DNA of 64,000 nucleotides from Metellina segmentata (GCA_947359465.1 OX375877.1:51684744-51748743), one strand, 5' to 3'; shown: positions 30,320-42,450, numbered from the stretch's first letter. Translations and numbers: made by a program. Notes: generated by a model from the sequence alone, not told the origin.

Positions 30320-32790
30320 CATGGGAAAAAAAATCACTAGAGTACCTCGGGTCTGTGAAGCCCGTACGCATCTAAAAATGTACCCCCGAGGTGAAAGTAT
30401 TCATCAGAAAATAAGAAAATTTGCATTAGTGCATTGAGTAATCAGAGTACGACAATTTCCGATTAATGTGATAGCATCTAGAATTGTACTCGTTTCCCGA
30501 CTGCATGTGGGAATTCTGCATTGACGCGCGACGGATTTCTAATGCCGTTTCGTAAGGTTTCGTTTCCAACACGGAGCCTAGACATTTCACACCGAAAACT
30601 TCCACAATCCGCAGATTTTCGTTCACTGCACCCACAAACCCACGCAGACTTGCTTCCAAGTTGGAAAGCAGCGAGCACCAGCAAAAGCGACGCCATTCAC
30701 CAACAGAAATGTCTTCAGCAGAAGACGAACAGCATGTAGACACATTGTCGGAAATGGTAGCATAAAAATGCCACGAAAGCTACACCCGATAAATTTATTA
30801 CAACTGTTCCAAAAGGTAATCAAAGACTGAGTGCTTTGTTGAAAATTCCGCCGACGCCCGGAGTCCGCTGGGACTGGAAGTGTTTAGGTGGAACAAAGGA
30901 GGATGGCTGAACTCTTTAAAAGCGTGTGTAAACACGAGATTTTTATTCATAAAATGTTTAGTCAAGAGTTTTTATGAGTGCCTGAGAGAAGTTCAAAATC
31001 CTGAAGATGGTACGAAAGGTTTTTGGATGTCAGTGTTGACTGTTGTGGCCAAGCGGGCAGTGTTACTTTTGGAAATATTAGTTACTTTTAAATGCAACAC
31101 ACCAAAACAAAAGAAATGACAATGCTTATTTAGCAATTAGAAACATTTAAAACATTACGTTTTACCGAAGAAATAAAAATAATCGTTAAATGTGGTTTCA
31201 AGCTGCTTAAGAATTTCAAATTCAACGTCGAGATTGCGGTGGGTGCCACCTTGTGGCAATTATGCATTTGTTGAGAAACTTTTGACTTAGATGACAAATG
31301 CAGCAGAATGAGTTTTGCCGAGATGACAAATACCGAGTGACCATGTTATCCGATTTGAAAAATATGAAGAATAACACTAAATCGGTTGAATCTTTGAATG
31401 TTGAACTCTAGGCATACCGTCAAAATTCATCGAGCTGAAATGACGTTATCACTGGGAAACATTAAAGAAGATTTTTCCTGTAATAAATATCTGATAAAAA
31501 AAAGTATGCCCAATGTAGTCTTGTCAGTTTTAGTCATATTCAAGAATACGGTACCGTTGCCAATTTGGCAATATTTACCATTAGTTTTGCAAAATGGTAA
31601 TCCATCGTAAGTTGGCTAAAAGCACTTCTACTTTCCCACTAATGGAAGGCATCCAATATGACAGCCTATTCAAATAACAGTTTAAGGACGATAATTTTAA
31701 TCGCCAATTTGGCGATCGGTACAGAGTTCTTGAATTTTACCAGTTTTACATATTTTCTTTTAAACAAATTTAAAAATTTTATAAATTGTTGAAAGGTACA
31801 CATAATTTTATTATTTCGTTGTCCTAAATACCTTTCCGGTGTCTTTCAAAAGTGTAAACATAAAAGAATTAAATATATATTGTCATCGATATATAATTAT
31901 GATATACTCAAAATTGAATAATCAGGACCCTATAGTATAATGAAAGAATAAATTCATAAATTGCATAATTACCTTCCTTCTAACTTTAGGAAGAAAATTC
32001 AGATGCTGACTTACCTGAAAAGAAAAAATATATTTAATTCTTATGATCCATGATACACTTAATTTAAACAGCGTACACATTTAGCATTGTAGTAATTCTT
32101 TTCATGTAGAGAAAAACAGCTTAATGCTGCCATTAAACTAGACGAAGTATTTAATGATTCAATTAATCTATTCAAGGATGAAATAGGCTTTATGATCTGA
32201 TTTGTTAAAATGCAATCTGAAACCAGTTTAGTGTGCGCAAATCATAAATGTAAAACATATGGAAAAGTCAACCGTACAAGAAAAATATGCTATGAGAGAA
32301 CAGACTGCGCAATACCCAAAATTATTTTTCCTGAACGTATGTCTCCATTTTATGGTTGGCGGAGGCCATTGTATTTAAACCCGAAAAATAAAGGATAACT
32401 TATCCTCAGTTTTCTTTTGAAACCTTGCGGGTTAGATGGTTTGAAGGTTTACGGCTTTTCAATATACTGTAAAACCCTCTAGAAAACACAAATATCACTT
32501 TAAAAATTCCAATAAATTTTAATTCAATGAATGCAAAAATATGGTCGAACGTAGAGAACTACGATTACATACATAAATCCTCATGTTCTCTCGTCCTTAG
32601 TATTTCTTATAATAGTCGGTCTAATCAGCAAGTCCATTAAAAATCTATTTATTTCTTTTAAATTATGAGAAATGTGCTGCATTGGACAATTTAATTTGAC
32701 TAATGATCGAAACAAATTATTCAAATACCAATCATGATTAATGAGTATCGATTGATTACTTTTAGTCTTCCTACGTTATCTATTAATTTA
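30320..32790. other. No supported gene
   Basis: The part at 30480-30900 is less AT-rich and has overlapping short frames on both strands but no domain. The rest is AT-rich without features. Confidence 0.4.
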
Positions 32791-32800
32791 TTTAGTTTAA

Positions 32801-33635
32801 CCCTTATCTGCTGTGTCACAAACCGTCTCGTAACTAGTGTGGAGGGGTCTCTCAGACCTCGTTCACTAAAGTGTGCGTATAAAGTTGATTAATATAATAT
32901 ATTAATGAAAGGTTCTTTAGATAATTATTAGTTATACATTTTAAATTTGGATAATTCAATTCTTAACATGAAATATATTTTATATTCCTATATAAGCTAA
33001 GTAGATTCCATGTCTCTTCAGGCTCAGCTTTCAGACCTAATTTTGTAGGACGTTTCAACCCTGGAAACTGCAAAACTATGTTGTGCTTTGGTGTTCCTAT
33101 GGCACGATTAGATTCCCCCCAGGCATCCCATTTGAAGTTATTTTTTCCGTAGAAATATTCTTGTGAAGACGCACTTGAAATGTCTTCATCTGCATAAATT
33201 TCCGAATCCGTTTCGTGTTCGCTTTCAATAACATTATCCGAAATTTCACTGTCCCAGTACTCTATTTCCGACCAATTATCAACAATATCCTTAATTTCTT
33301 TTTGTGTAAGATACACAGGTAGTTTTTTTAGTAAAGTTTGTAGCCATTTTAAGTTCTCTGCCGAAACTCCCAACTCAAACTTAGACGATTTCATTCAACA
33401 AGAACGGTAACGCAAATGCTGTGAAGGGGTCTAAGAGACCACGCGGGAAATGCAAATAGTGTGAAATACGAAATAGTTGGGGCAGCCATTTAGTCTTGGA
33501 ATGTGGCTTATGTTGGACGTAGTAGGAAGGTACTGAATAGGACAGGGACCAATATTCACTTTAAGGGGTGGAAACGACTGGTCAAAAATGACTCGGGGGC
33601 TGTGAGACCTATGTAGACATGACAGCAGTTAAAGG
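32801..33635 (-). mobile_element. piggyBac-type transposon, internally deleted
   Basis: Both ends abut TTAA (32797-32800 and 33636-33639), the target and duplication of piggyBac elements. The left end reads CCCTTATCTGCTGTG; the right end, on the minus strand, reads CCTTTAACTGCTGTC. Subterminal GGTCTC-AGACC-like inverted motifs lie near 32847, 33425 and 33600. At 835 bp only the transposase N-terminus remains. The TTAA sites, CCY ends and the coding fragment agree. Confidence 0.88.
32963..33394 (-). pseudogene. piggyBac transposase, N-terminal fragment
   Basis: An open frame of 143 codons starting MKSSKFELG. It has an acidic N-terminal region (EIEYWDSEISDNVIESEHE) and then FYGKNNFKW and TPKHNIVLQFPGLK, the short motifs that open piggyBac transposases and PGBD proteins before the catalytic domain. 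It stops just before that domain, where about 1.5 kb is missing relative to a full gene. No frameshift is seen in what remains. A truncated product without DDD residues cannot transpose. Confidence 0.85.
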
Positions 33636-33639
33636 TTAA

Positions 33640-34540
33640 ATCAAATAATCATGACTAAAAAATGATAGAAATTGCTCCATTTAACTTTCTGAATCCAATA
33701 AAAACAGCGCGTGCCTGTTTGAAGATATGCAATTCATACCTACTCATTTATCTACAAAATACCTTCCCGCATGCTAAAGTAAAAAATTACAAATAAAAGG
33801 AAAAAGAGGAAGACATAAGATAGAGTTATTTGTTGATTTTTATCTTACAGTGTAAAGAAATTCACGTAACGCAACAAAAAATCGAATCAACCAAATTATG
33901 TTTCCTAAACTAACTAGTTTCATAGTAATAAAGTTCCTCAATAGATACGGGATTTGAGAAAACATGAAAGTTATGAGTATGAAATATCTCCCAAGTAATT
34001 TTGTATACCTTGTAAAAACCTTTTGTAATTTTGTATCCATTACAGGAATTTAGTTAACGTATTCATGCATAAAACAAGTGATTAAAGGAATTTTAACCAA
34101 TGGATTTAATCATGATTATGATTATTTTTTCAATCTTAATTAACTTTAATTATGATTAAATGCTAATTAATTAACCAATTGGAAAAAAAATAGTTGGATT
34201 TTGCCCAACTTTGGCGTTTTGAGTTCAACGTAATGGTGATTAATATTATTTTAAATATACGTTGCGCTAGACCAAAACATTATCCTCTAGTATTAAAGTC
34301 AGTATTGACTATACAATGGACATGGTTTTTTCGGAACCTCTACTTTTATGGACTTATTGGGGGTTTATGGACTCGTGGACTTGGTCTAATTTAAAGAGAC
34401 CACGTTGGGGATTAGTAACAACAACATTAAAGACAGTGTATTTTAACGTACTAAATTGTGTCAGATATGCTTTTTAGTGGTAAAAGCAAAACGCATTCTG
34501 GTATACTAGCCCTTCAATACGCCACGGTACCTACAGATAC
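33640..34540. other. No supported feature
   Basis: AT-rich, including an ATTAATTAA-rich section at 34100-34190. Confidence 0.4.
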
Positions 34541-34545
34541 CTCAT

Positions 34546-35299
34546 CAGTAGGGCAACTTTTTTGTTGCAGTAAAAATGGGAAAAGTTGCATTTTTCATTC
34601 TCTAAAGTTGCATTTATTATTGATACACTAAAATCTAAAATAAATTATTCGTAAAAAATGAAAAAATTCAAAATATATTGACAATTTTAGTTGTGTACAA
34701 CAGTTATACATCATTAAATACAGAAGAACATTGAAGGGCCGATCCCTGGCCAGTAATTTCTTTAACATTGAAAAACTGCGCCAGCCGCAGTCATATAATG
34801 TGCTGTATCGGATAGCAGAACTGCAAAATCCTTTCGCTCAACATTCAGAGATTTTAAATCGTCATCTACAAGGCGAACAACATATTGATGATCGACACTC
34901 GCCTCGCAAACTCTGCAATCGAATACGCAAGTTTCCTCTGGTTTATCAAGAGTGCCGACCACTGTGTTAAAGTACTTCTTTCCATTTATTTCACTTTCGT
35001 CTGTTAGAACGATAACCTTCTTTCCATGAATTTCTTGTTTGATCAGCAATACTTCGGCGTTCGCAAGATCAGACATGTGATCAAAGGGTTGATTCAGAAG
35101 GCAAAAAATGAAATAGTAATTTCATATTTGTTAATTTTAAGCTAAATTTTAAAAAGTTGTAGGTGGTTGCATTTATGCAGAAAGTTGCATTTATGTTGCG
35201 GTTATAACTCATTTATAATACACCCCATGTAGAAGGAATTTTGGTTTTAGTACTTAACATGCAGCGTAGAACGTGTGAAAAAAAAAAGTTGTCCTAGTC
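34546..35299 (-). mobile_element. hAT-like non-autonomous element, copy 1
   Basis: The left end is CAGTAGGGCAACTTTTTTG at 34546; the right end is the imperfect complement AAAAAAAGTTGTCCTAGTC ending about 35299. GTTGCAT repeats crowd both ends. The segment 34700-35110 is homologous to 60480-60860. A second partial copy of the right end lies at 35405-35520. An 8-bp target duplication could not be matched. Confidence 0.75.
34762..35076 (-). pseudogene. hAT-like/DUF659-type transposase fragment
   Basis: 104 codons including VIVLTDESEINGKKYFN, TVVGTLDKPEETCVFDCRV and NVERKDFAVLLSDTAHYM. I recognise this style (TDES near the start, then the SDxAxYM motif) from DUF659-type hAT transposases, where the first Asp of the catalytic RNase H fold sits in this block. 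The frame closes at the same place as the second copy at 60811, in a shared deletion junction (AATGTTAAAGAAATTA), so it is inherited truncation rather than independent decay. Confidence 0.6.
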
Positions 35300-35404
35300 A
35301 TAATACAAATGTATTTACAATTGTACGTGTTTATATAGTTATGAAAATGCTCTCATCTATTTACAAGGGAACTTTCCAGGGATATAAATAATCTTTTTAA
35401 TTTT

Positions 35405-35525
35405 TTGAAGAAAGTTGCATTTATGTTGCGGTTATAAATCACTTACAATACACCCCATGTAGGAGAAATTTTGGTTTTAGTACTTAACATGCAGCGTAGT
35501 ACGTGTGAAAATAAGGTGCATAAGG
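35405..35525. repeat. Extra right-end copy of the hAT-like element
   Basis: GAAAGTTGCATTTATGTTGCGG, then CAATACACCCCATGTAGG and TACTTAACATGCAGCGTAG repeat the segment at 35170-35275 with few changes. Confidence 0.75.
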
Positions 35526-35651
35526 TGCATCCTACTCATCACCAATAATTACTTGGCAATTATTGACAATATACACGATTGGAACTCCGTCTATGTGCTA
35601 AAATTAAGGAGCTGTTTACCCAATACAATTAATAGCTAGTTTACTGTAATT

Positions 35652-36727
35652 CTGATTCAGAATATGTGATCAGTGTTTTGTAAAACTGACTTTACGCGAA
35701 ATGACGACCCCTTAAAATTTGGCAAATTGGCCACCATCTGCTAAAAATAATAGTGGCGCGTTTTCTTGATATCGGAAAGTTGAAAACATTCTTACCCCTC
35801 ACGACTTTATGTATTTAAAACTTTTCCGGAAATTGGCGCTATAGTTGAAAACCGATTATGTACTTCCATTTATCATTACAGAAAATTCAAAAGTGTGAGA
35901 GAAATATTAAAAAAAAAAGTTATTTAAAACAGTGGTCATGAGCAACACTCCAAAACTTTTCATTCGAGAGAAATAAAAAATGCAGACGATAATCATGAGA
36001 TAACCAGAACTAAAAATGAAAAACGGTTTAGAATTTAAACACATCGCATCCCGGCAAGAAAAGTAACACAACTCAAAATTGCAGAATATGAGAAACATCA
36101 ATTTAAAGGATACTATAAAACTTATATTGAAATAGTATAAGCTTCTTTTAAATTTTATTTAAATTATTGTATTTATGGTGCTAACTTCTGTTATATTCTA
36201 TAGAATAGTAATATAACACTCTGGGGCACCTCATACATATTTTTCAATGACATATCAAAATTTTTATTTTTTGACTTGTGTCACTTTTTTTGCCGGAATG
36301 CGACATGGTGATATATTGATGTCTTTTGGGGCGTCAATTCGTGTAATATATAGATTTTGAACAAAAATTTTTATGCAAGAAAATATCTATTCATATTTTT
36401 ATTTATTTCTCATGATATCGTCTGCCACTATTAAAATTTAAAATGTTATTTCTCTCAAGTGCAAAGAAAATGAGTGTGGCAACATTCTTTAGCTCTTGAT
36501 TTTTAGAAACGTTCCATTTTTTAGTCTGGATAACTCTCACTCGTGTTATAAGTGGCTGGTGGATGCCAACGGGAAGAAAACACTCAAAAAAAATTTAACG
36601 TTTCGAACGTAAGGAAATTAACGTAAAGAAACGTTTCGCCAAGAAGTCGCCAACTCGTCAAATTTAAGGGGTCATAATTGCTTTAACAATGAGTTTTGCA
36701 AGAAACTGATCACATATTCTGAATCAG
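35652..36727. repeat. 1.08-kb segment with long inverted ends
   Basis: The first 23 bp at 35652 (CTGATTCAGAATATGTGATC...) are repeated exactly as the complement ending at 36727. Imperfect inverted similarity continues for about 80 bp, including ACCCCTTAAA opposite TTTAAGGGGT. No coding potential is seen inside. It resembles a foldback-type or MITE-like element, but no target duplication was found. Confidence 0.6.
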
Positions 36728-36729
36728 CA

Positions 36730-37190
36730 TTAAATATTTTACAAAATATGTCTTATGTCCATACCAAATGCGACGAGCATGTGAAAATGTTCCCTTGTAA
36801 GTATACTTCTTATCAGTCATACATTTTTTCAGAATCCTCTTTTCGTACATAATACGATGTTTATTCTGAGAAGTGTAGTATTGTTATTTCCATACAGCAC
36901 ACAACTATTGGCTAAAATCCATGGAATCTTTCAACCGCCAAGAAAAATTCTTTAGGTCCTTTCCTTAGAACAGAATCATTAGGAGAGATTCCCCATTGCT
37001 CCTTTTCTTAGAAAAGAATTCTTAGAAAAAAATCTATTAGTCCCCTCATTACAATAGAAGAAGCCTTTATTGGTCAAGAAAGGTTCTTGGACTTTTCCTT
37101 AAAATAGAACCTCTTTGGCCATTGCATTTCTTTCTCTTAGAGTAGAATTCTTTGGAAAAATTCTATAGGTCCATTACTTAGAACAAATGT
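36730..37190. other. Degenerate repeats, no gene
   Basis: From about 36950 the phrases CCTTAGAATAGAA and TTGGAAAAATTC recur irregularly and run up to the 14-bp minisatellite. Confidence 0.45.
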
Positions 37191-37191
37191 C

Positions 37192-37302
37192 TTTGTTCGT
37201 ATTCTTTGTTCGTATCAATTTGTTCGTATCAATTTGTTCGTATCAATTTGTTCGTATCAATTTGTTCGTATCAATTTGTTCGTATCAATTTGTTCGTATC
37301 CT
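37192..37302. repeat. 14-bp minisatellite, x8
   Basis: TTTGTTCGTATCAA repeated at 37205, 37219, 37233, 37247, 37261, 37275 and 37289, with a variant at 37192. Six units are perfect. Confidence 0.95.
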
Positions 37303-37304
37303 TA

Positions 37305-37990
37305 GAATAGAACCATTTGGAAAAATTGTATGAGTCCTCTTCGAATAGAATGTATATGGAAACCTCATTGATGGTTAGAAGCCTAGCAGAAAACACTGCA
37401 GGTTGAGTTCTGGAATTATGCGTGTCAGCTCCTCTGATGGTTAAGGTGTTTTGATTTCTATGGATGCTATGGAAACGATGTTTAACATTCCCTCTTCGAG
37501 GTTTTTGAATTACAGATATAAATATTCATTCTCTCATCACCGGTGCTATCAACTACGTCGTATTGAATTGAATACAAATGGGTAGTATTATTGTTACGCA
37601 AAGCACAACTGTGATTCATAAGATTACTTTAAACACACACATCGAGTTACTACGCATTTTGAGAATCTGCAATTGTGAATCCGTAGTTTAAAAAAAAAAG
37701 ATCAACGGAATGTTCAACTCCGTCGAATTCCAATCTCCGTTCTCACCCTTTTAAAAGTCCCCATTTCGCCCTATTTAGTCCTCAAGCTGTCTCATAATTT
37801 ATCAATACAGCCACACTTTCCCCACTGTTATTGCCCTACATAACAAGGAAAGTTGCTGCGATGACTGTTTTTTTACCCAACCTTCCTCCCATTCTTCTGG
37901 GACCACGTGATGCGTTTTTACATGAATGCCAATTCAGTGTTTGCGGTATTTAGTTCCATCGGGTTTTCCCAAGCAACATGGATTCAAAGT
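37305..37990. other. No supported feature
   Basis: Mixed sequence between the minisatellite and the 399-bp array. No coding motif. Confidence 0.4.
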
Positions 37991-37993
37991 GTT

Positions 37994-40470
37994 GAAGTCA
38001 GCGTTTTCTGAACAAGGCGCAATGAAATTTGACGCAAACGAAAGGTCGGTGTTCTCTTCTGCAGTTAGAATTATTGAAACCATACACATAATAGAACTGT
38101 GGTCTTGGGGGAGGGGAAATACCCAGATAACCACCAAAGAGTCCCCAAGCCTGTATTTTTGATGAACATCAGTTTGATGGGCACTTTATTGAAAAATAAA
38201 AAAATACAATGTGGATTCTGGAGAAAATTACCTCTGAGCCATCGCAACTCCTTTGGCAGAAGGTGTTGCCCACTGTAACTAATTTTCCACGACAAAATTA
38301 TTTTCGAGTAACTAAGCAAAAACAAAGAGTAACCAGATAACCACTCACATCGACAAATTGTGGAAGTCAGCGTTTTCTATACATAGTGCAATGAAATTTG
38401 ACGCAAACGAAAGGTCGGTGATCTCTTTTGCAGTTCGAATTGAACTATCGAAACCAGACGCATAATAGAACTGTGGTCTTGGAGAAAAAAGTTACTAGCT
38501 AACCACACACCAAAGCGTCCCCAAGCCTGTATTTATGAGGAACTTATCAGCTTGATGGGCACTCGCGGACATTTTATTAAATAGAAAAGACAAAAATACA
38601 GAGGGGATTTTACAGAAAGTTACCTCTGGGCCATTGCAAATCCTTTGGCAGAAGGGTTAGCCCACTGTAAAAAAAATATAATTTTCCACGACAAAATTAT
38701 TTTTGAGTAACTAAGCAAAAACAAAGAGTAACCAGATAACCACTCACATCGACAAATTGTGGAAGTCAGCGTTTTCTATACATAGTGCAATGAAATTTGA
38801 CGCAAACGAAAGGTCGGTGATCTCTTTTGCAGTTCGAATTGAACTATCGAAACCAGACGCATAATAGAACTATGGTCTTGGAGAAAAAAGTTACTAGCTA
38901 ACCACACACCAAAGCGTCCCCAAGCCTGTATTTATGAGGAACTTATCAGCTTGATGGGCACTCGCGGACATTTTATTAAATAGAAAAGACAAAAATACAG
39001 AGGGGATTTTACAGAAAGTTACCTCTGGGCCATTGCAAATCCTTTGGCAGAAAGGGTAGCCCACTGTAAAAAAAATATAATTTTCCACGACAAAATTATT
39101 TTTGAGTAACTAAGCAAAAATAAAGAGTAACCAGATAACCACTCACATCGACAAATTGTGGAAGTCAGCGTTTTCTATACATAGTGCAATGAAATTTGAC
39201 GCAAACGAAAGGTCGGTGATCTCTTTTGCAGTTCGAATTGAACTATCGAAACCAGACGCATAATAGAACTGTGGTTTTGGAGAAAAAAGTTACTAGCTAA
39301 CCACACACCAAAGCGTCCCCAAGCCTGTATTTATGAGGAACTTATCAGCTTGATGGGCACACGCGGACATTTTATTAAATAGAAAAGACAAAAATACAGA
39401 GGGGATTTTACAGAAAGTTACCTCTGGACCATTGCAAATCCTTTGGCAGAAAGGGTAGCCCACTGTAAAAAAAATATAATTTTCCACGACAAAATTATTT
39501 TTGAGTAACTAAGCAAAAACAAAGAGTAACCAGATAACCACTCACATCGACAAATTGTGGAAGTCAGCGTTTTCTATACATAGTGCAATGAAATTTGACG
39601 CAAACGAAAGGTCGGTGATCTCTTTTGCAGTTCGAATTGAACTATCGAAACCAGACGCATAATAGAACTGTGGTCTTGGAGAAAAAAGTTACTAGCTAAC
39701 CACACACCAAAGCGTCCCCAAGCCTGTATTTATGAGGAACTTATCAGCTTGATGGGCACTCGCGGACATTTTATTAAATAGAAAAGACAAAAATACAGAG
39801 GGGATTTTACAGAAAGTTACCTCTGGGCCATTGCAAATCCTTTGGCAGAAGGGTTAGCCCACTGTAAAAAAAAATATAATTTTCCACGACAAAATTATTT
39901 TTGAGTAACTAAGCAAAAATAAAGAGTAACCAGATAACCACTCACATCGACAAATTGTGGAAGTCAGCGTTTTCTATACATAGTGCAATGAAATTTGACG
40001 CAAACGAAAGGTCGGTGATCTCTTTTGCAGTTCGAATTGAACTATCGAAACCAGACGCATAATAGAACTGTGGTTTTGGAGAAAAAAGTTACTAGCTAAC
40101 CACACACCAAAGCGTCCCCAAGCCTGTATTTATGAGGAACTTATCAGCTTGATGGGCACTCGCGGACATTTTATTAAATAGAAAATACAAAAATACAGAA
40201 AGTTACCTCTGGGCCATTGCAAATCCTTTGGGAGAGGATGTAGCCCACTGTAAAAAAAATATAATTTTGCACGACAAAATTATTTTTGAGTAACTAAACA
40301 AAAATCAAGAGTAACTAGATATTCACTAACATGGACAAAATGCGGAAGTCAGCGATTTCTGAAAAACGCGTAATGAAATTTGATGCTAACGAAACGTCCG
40401 TGTTGTCTTTTACAGTGGAATAAAAGGAATACGACGCATAATAGAGTTCTGGTCTTGGAACAAATGAAGA
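37994..40470. repeat. About 399-bp satellite-like array, 7 units
   Basis: GAAGTCAGCG marks unit starts at 37994, 38363, 38762, 39161, 39560, 39960 and 40345. The four units from 38363 to 39960 are nearly identical and 399-400 bp long; the first (369 bp), the sixth (385 bp) and the partial seventh are diverged. Small minus-strand frames repeat with the unit and are not genes. Confidence 0.95.
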
Positions 40471-40474
40471 GAAG

Positions 40475-41330
40475 GAAGCGTGTGTGCGGTACTCCTACTT
40501 TAATTAATTTTTAAAGGATTATGCTTGCGTTTTCATAGTGTCATTGAAATATTTCCTCCTGTTAGTTGCAGCAGTTTATGTAAAAGTACCTTCTCATTCA
40601 TATCACCTTATTCGAATCAATTTCTCAACACATGACTAAAAACTGACATGCTAATAAATAGTTTCAGTGTATACTTGAAGCTCTTTTGTAATTCAGAACT
40701 ATTTTAGAAGTATATTGAAAACCGTTCAATTCAACAGCTAAAATAACTCGTTCACTTCTTTTACGTACACTTTACTGCAATAAAATATTTCATTTATTTC
40801 TAACTCGAATGAAAAAAACGAAAGGATGTATAAAGCAACATATATAAATTTTCATGAAGTTCAAACAAGAAAAATAATTTAAACTGGCGTAGTTAAAATT
40901 ATTCTCGGTTGCAAATGACTTGTTTCATCACGCTGAGGAAGACTAAAATTAAGTTATGTTCAAGGAAATCACTCCAAATGTAAAAATAAAAATAAAAAGT
41001 GTGAGAGGTTAGAGTAACAAATTTACACTAACAATTAATGAAATATAGAGTCTACTATCTGTGATGAGAAGACTTTTCCTGTAGGTATTCTGAATGTGAC
41101 GCCCCATTTGGCTTTTTTACGAACACCATTTTCATCACTTCGTCAGTAAAAATTCCAAAATGTAAATCCCGAATTGATGTATGATAGTTGATTGGTCAAC
41201 GACAGTTTGATTAAACGCCAAAAGTTGCCAAATGGCGATTAACTACATCTTATGGTGTATCATGAGCGAAAGCATTTGGACACAGCAGAAGTAAAATTTT
41301 GGCAGTCCATCTGGTTTGTTGATTCTCTGA
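40475..41330. other. No supported feature
   Basis: AT-rich spacer with no recognised motif. Confidence 0.4.
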
Positions 41331-41344
41331 AAATCCCTTTCATG

Positions 41345-41630
41345 CATAGTCGAGTTGGAAGAGCAACGGATGAGCAACTGGTTGCGTGTTCTAAACTAGA
41401 TCCGACGCGAGTGCTGGTGCACGTTAAATCTGCCTTGGCCTAAAATGTCTTCACGTTGGCGTGATGTTGAAGTTTGGCGAGTGGGGAACCAGCTTAGGTG
41501 TTGCTCTCGTCGTCTGACCGTGGTTCAAAAATCCTGAGGCGTCAAACTTGAATCTTTCCCTTCGGTTTTGAACTTAAATCATTGCCAATAGCCCTTTTTA
41601 TGCTCTAGTGCGTCGTTAATTAACTATCTA
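41345..41630 (+). repeat. SINE-A copy
   Basis: Head AGTTGGAAGAGCAACGGATG, body GCTGGTGCACGTTAAATC, TTCACGTTGGCGTG and GACCGTGGTTCAAAA, and tail CTCTAGTGCGTCGTTAATTA in full family order. Confidence 0.78.
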
Positions 41631-41704
41631 CCCCTTCACACACAAAATTTTTTTGGGCAAAAGGTGGCATGATCATAATCTGCCCAAGTTCCAAAGGAGC
41701 CCGG

Positions 41705-41890
41705 TAGCCAGTTGGAAGTACATTGGATTAGCAACCGGGGGGGGGGGGTTGCGAGTTCGAGTCAAGACTAGTCATCTGACCGTGGTTCAAAATTACGTGA
41801 TGTTGTCAGTGGATATTTCCCTCTGAAGATTGATCCCAGACCGTCGTCAATAGCCCGTCGTGCTGCTTTAGCACGACGTTAATTAAAAAT
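41705..41890 (+). repeat. SINE-A copy, body shortened
   Basis: Head GTAGCCAGTTGGAAGTACAT, a run of ten G, then GTTGCGAGTTCGAGTC as B box, the distal body, and tail CACGACGTTAATTAAAAATT. Confidence 0.75.
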
Positions 41891-41929
41891 TACCAATTTA
41901 CAGCCAAAAAACCCGTCGTCTACAAAGGG

Positions 41930-42065
41930 GGCTGGTGCACGTTAAATACGTCGTGACCTCAAATGTCCTCACGTTAGCGTGGTGTGGAAGTTCGGAGAGT
42001 GGGGTACCAGCCCAGGTGTTGCTTCGTCATCTGACATTGGTTTAAAATTATGCGTTGTCCTCGGT
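41930..42065 (+). repeat. SINE-A fragment
   Basis: Central body only: GCTGGTGCACGTTAAATACG through TCACGTTAGCGTGGTGTGG to GTTGTCCTCGG. Confidence 0.7.
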
Positions 42066-42089
42066 GATTTTTTTGTATATATTTTAAAA

Positions 42090-42270
42090 TTAACGTCGTT
42101 CCAGAGCGACACAACAGGGTATTGACGACAGTCCGGGATCAATCCCCTAAGGAAAAGCTCCAAGGACAACACCACATAATTTTGAACCACGGTCATATGA
42201 CGAGGTAACACCTGAGTTGGCACCCCCCTTTCATCTCCAAACTTCCACACCAACACAACGGGGTGTTATA
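42090..42270 (-). repeat. SINE-A fragment
   Basis: Reverse-oriented tail and distal body: TTAACGTCGTTCCAGAG, GACAGTCCGGGATCAATCCC, GAACCACGGTCATATGACG and CTCCAAACTTCCACACC. It abuts the preceding plus-strand fragment, so together they form a partial inverted pair. Confidence 0.72.
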
Positions 42271-42324
42271 GACCCACCCCGGAACCACCCACCGTTACGT
42301 GTAGAGTGTATTATGTTCCAGGGG

Positions 42325-42450
42325 AAGGGCGGTGACTTCCTCCCCTCCTCAACGGGTTGTTGTCCTCGGATCTTTCCCTTTGGAATCGATTCCGAACCGT
42401 CGTCGGTGGCGCGTTGTGTTGCTCTAGTACGACGTTAATTAAAAATTACT
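42325..42450 (+). repeat. SINE-A fragment, tail end
   Basis: TTGTCCTCGGATCTTTCCC through CCGAACCGTCGTCG to TAGTACGACGTTAATTAAAA. Confidence 0.68.

Noticed and set aside
30426..30743. Coding exon candidate on either strand
   Set aside because: Overlapping frames on both strands with no domain and no splice evidence.
38894..39487. Two near-identical 64-codon frames in the 399-bp array
   Set aside because: Explained by repetition of a non-coding unit; edge units do not keep the frame.
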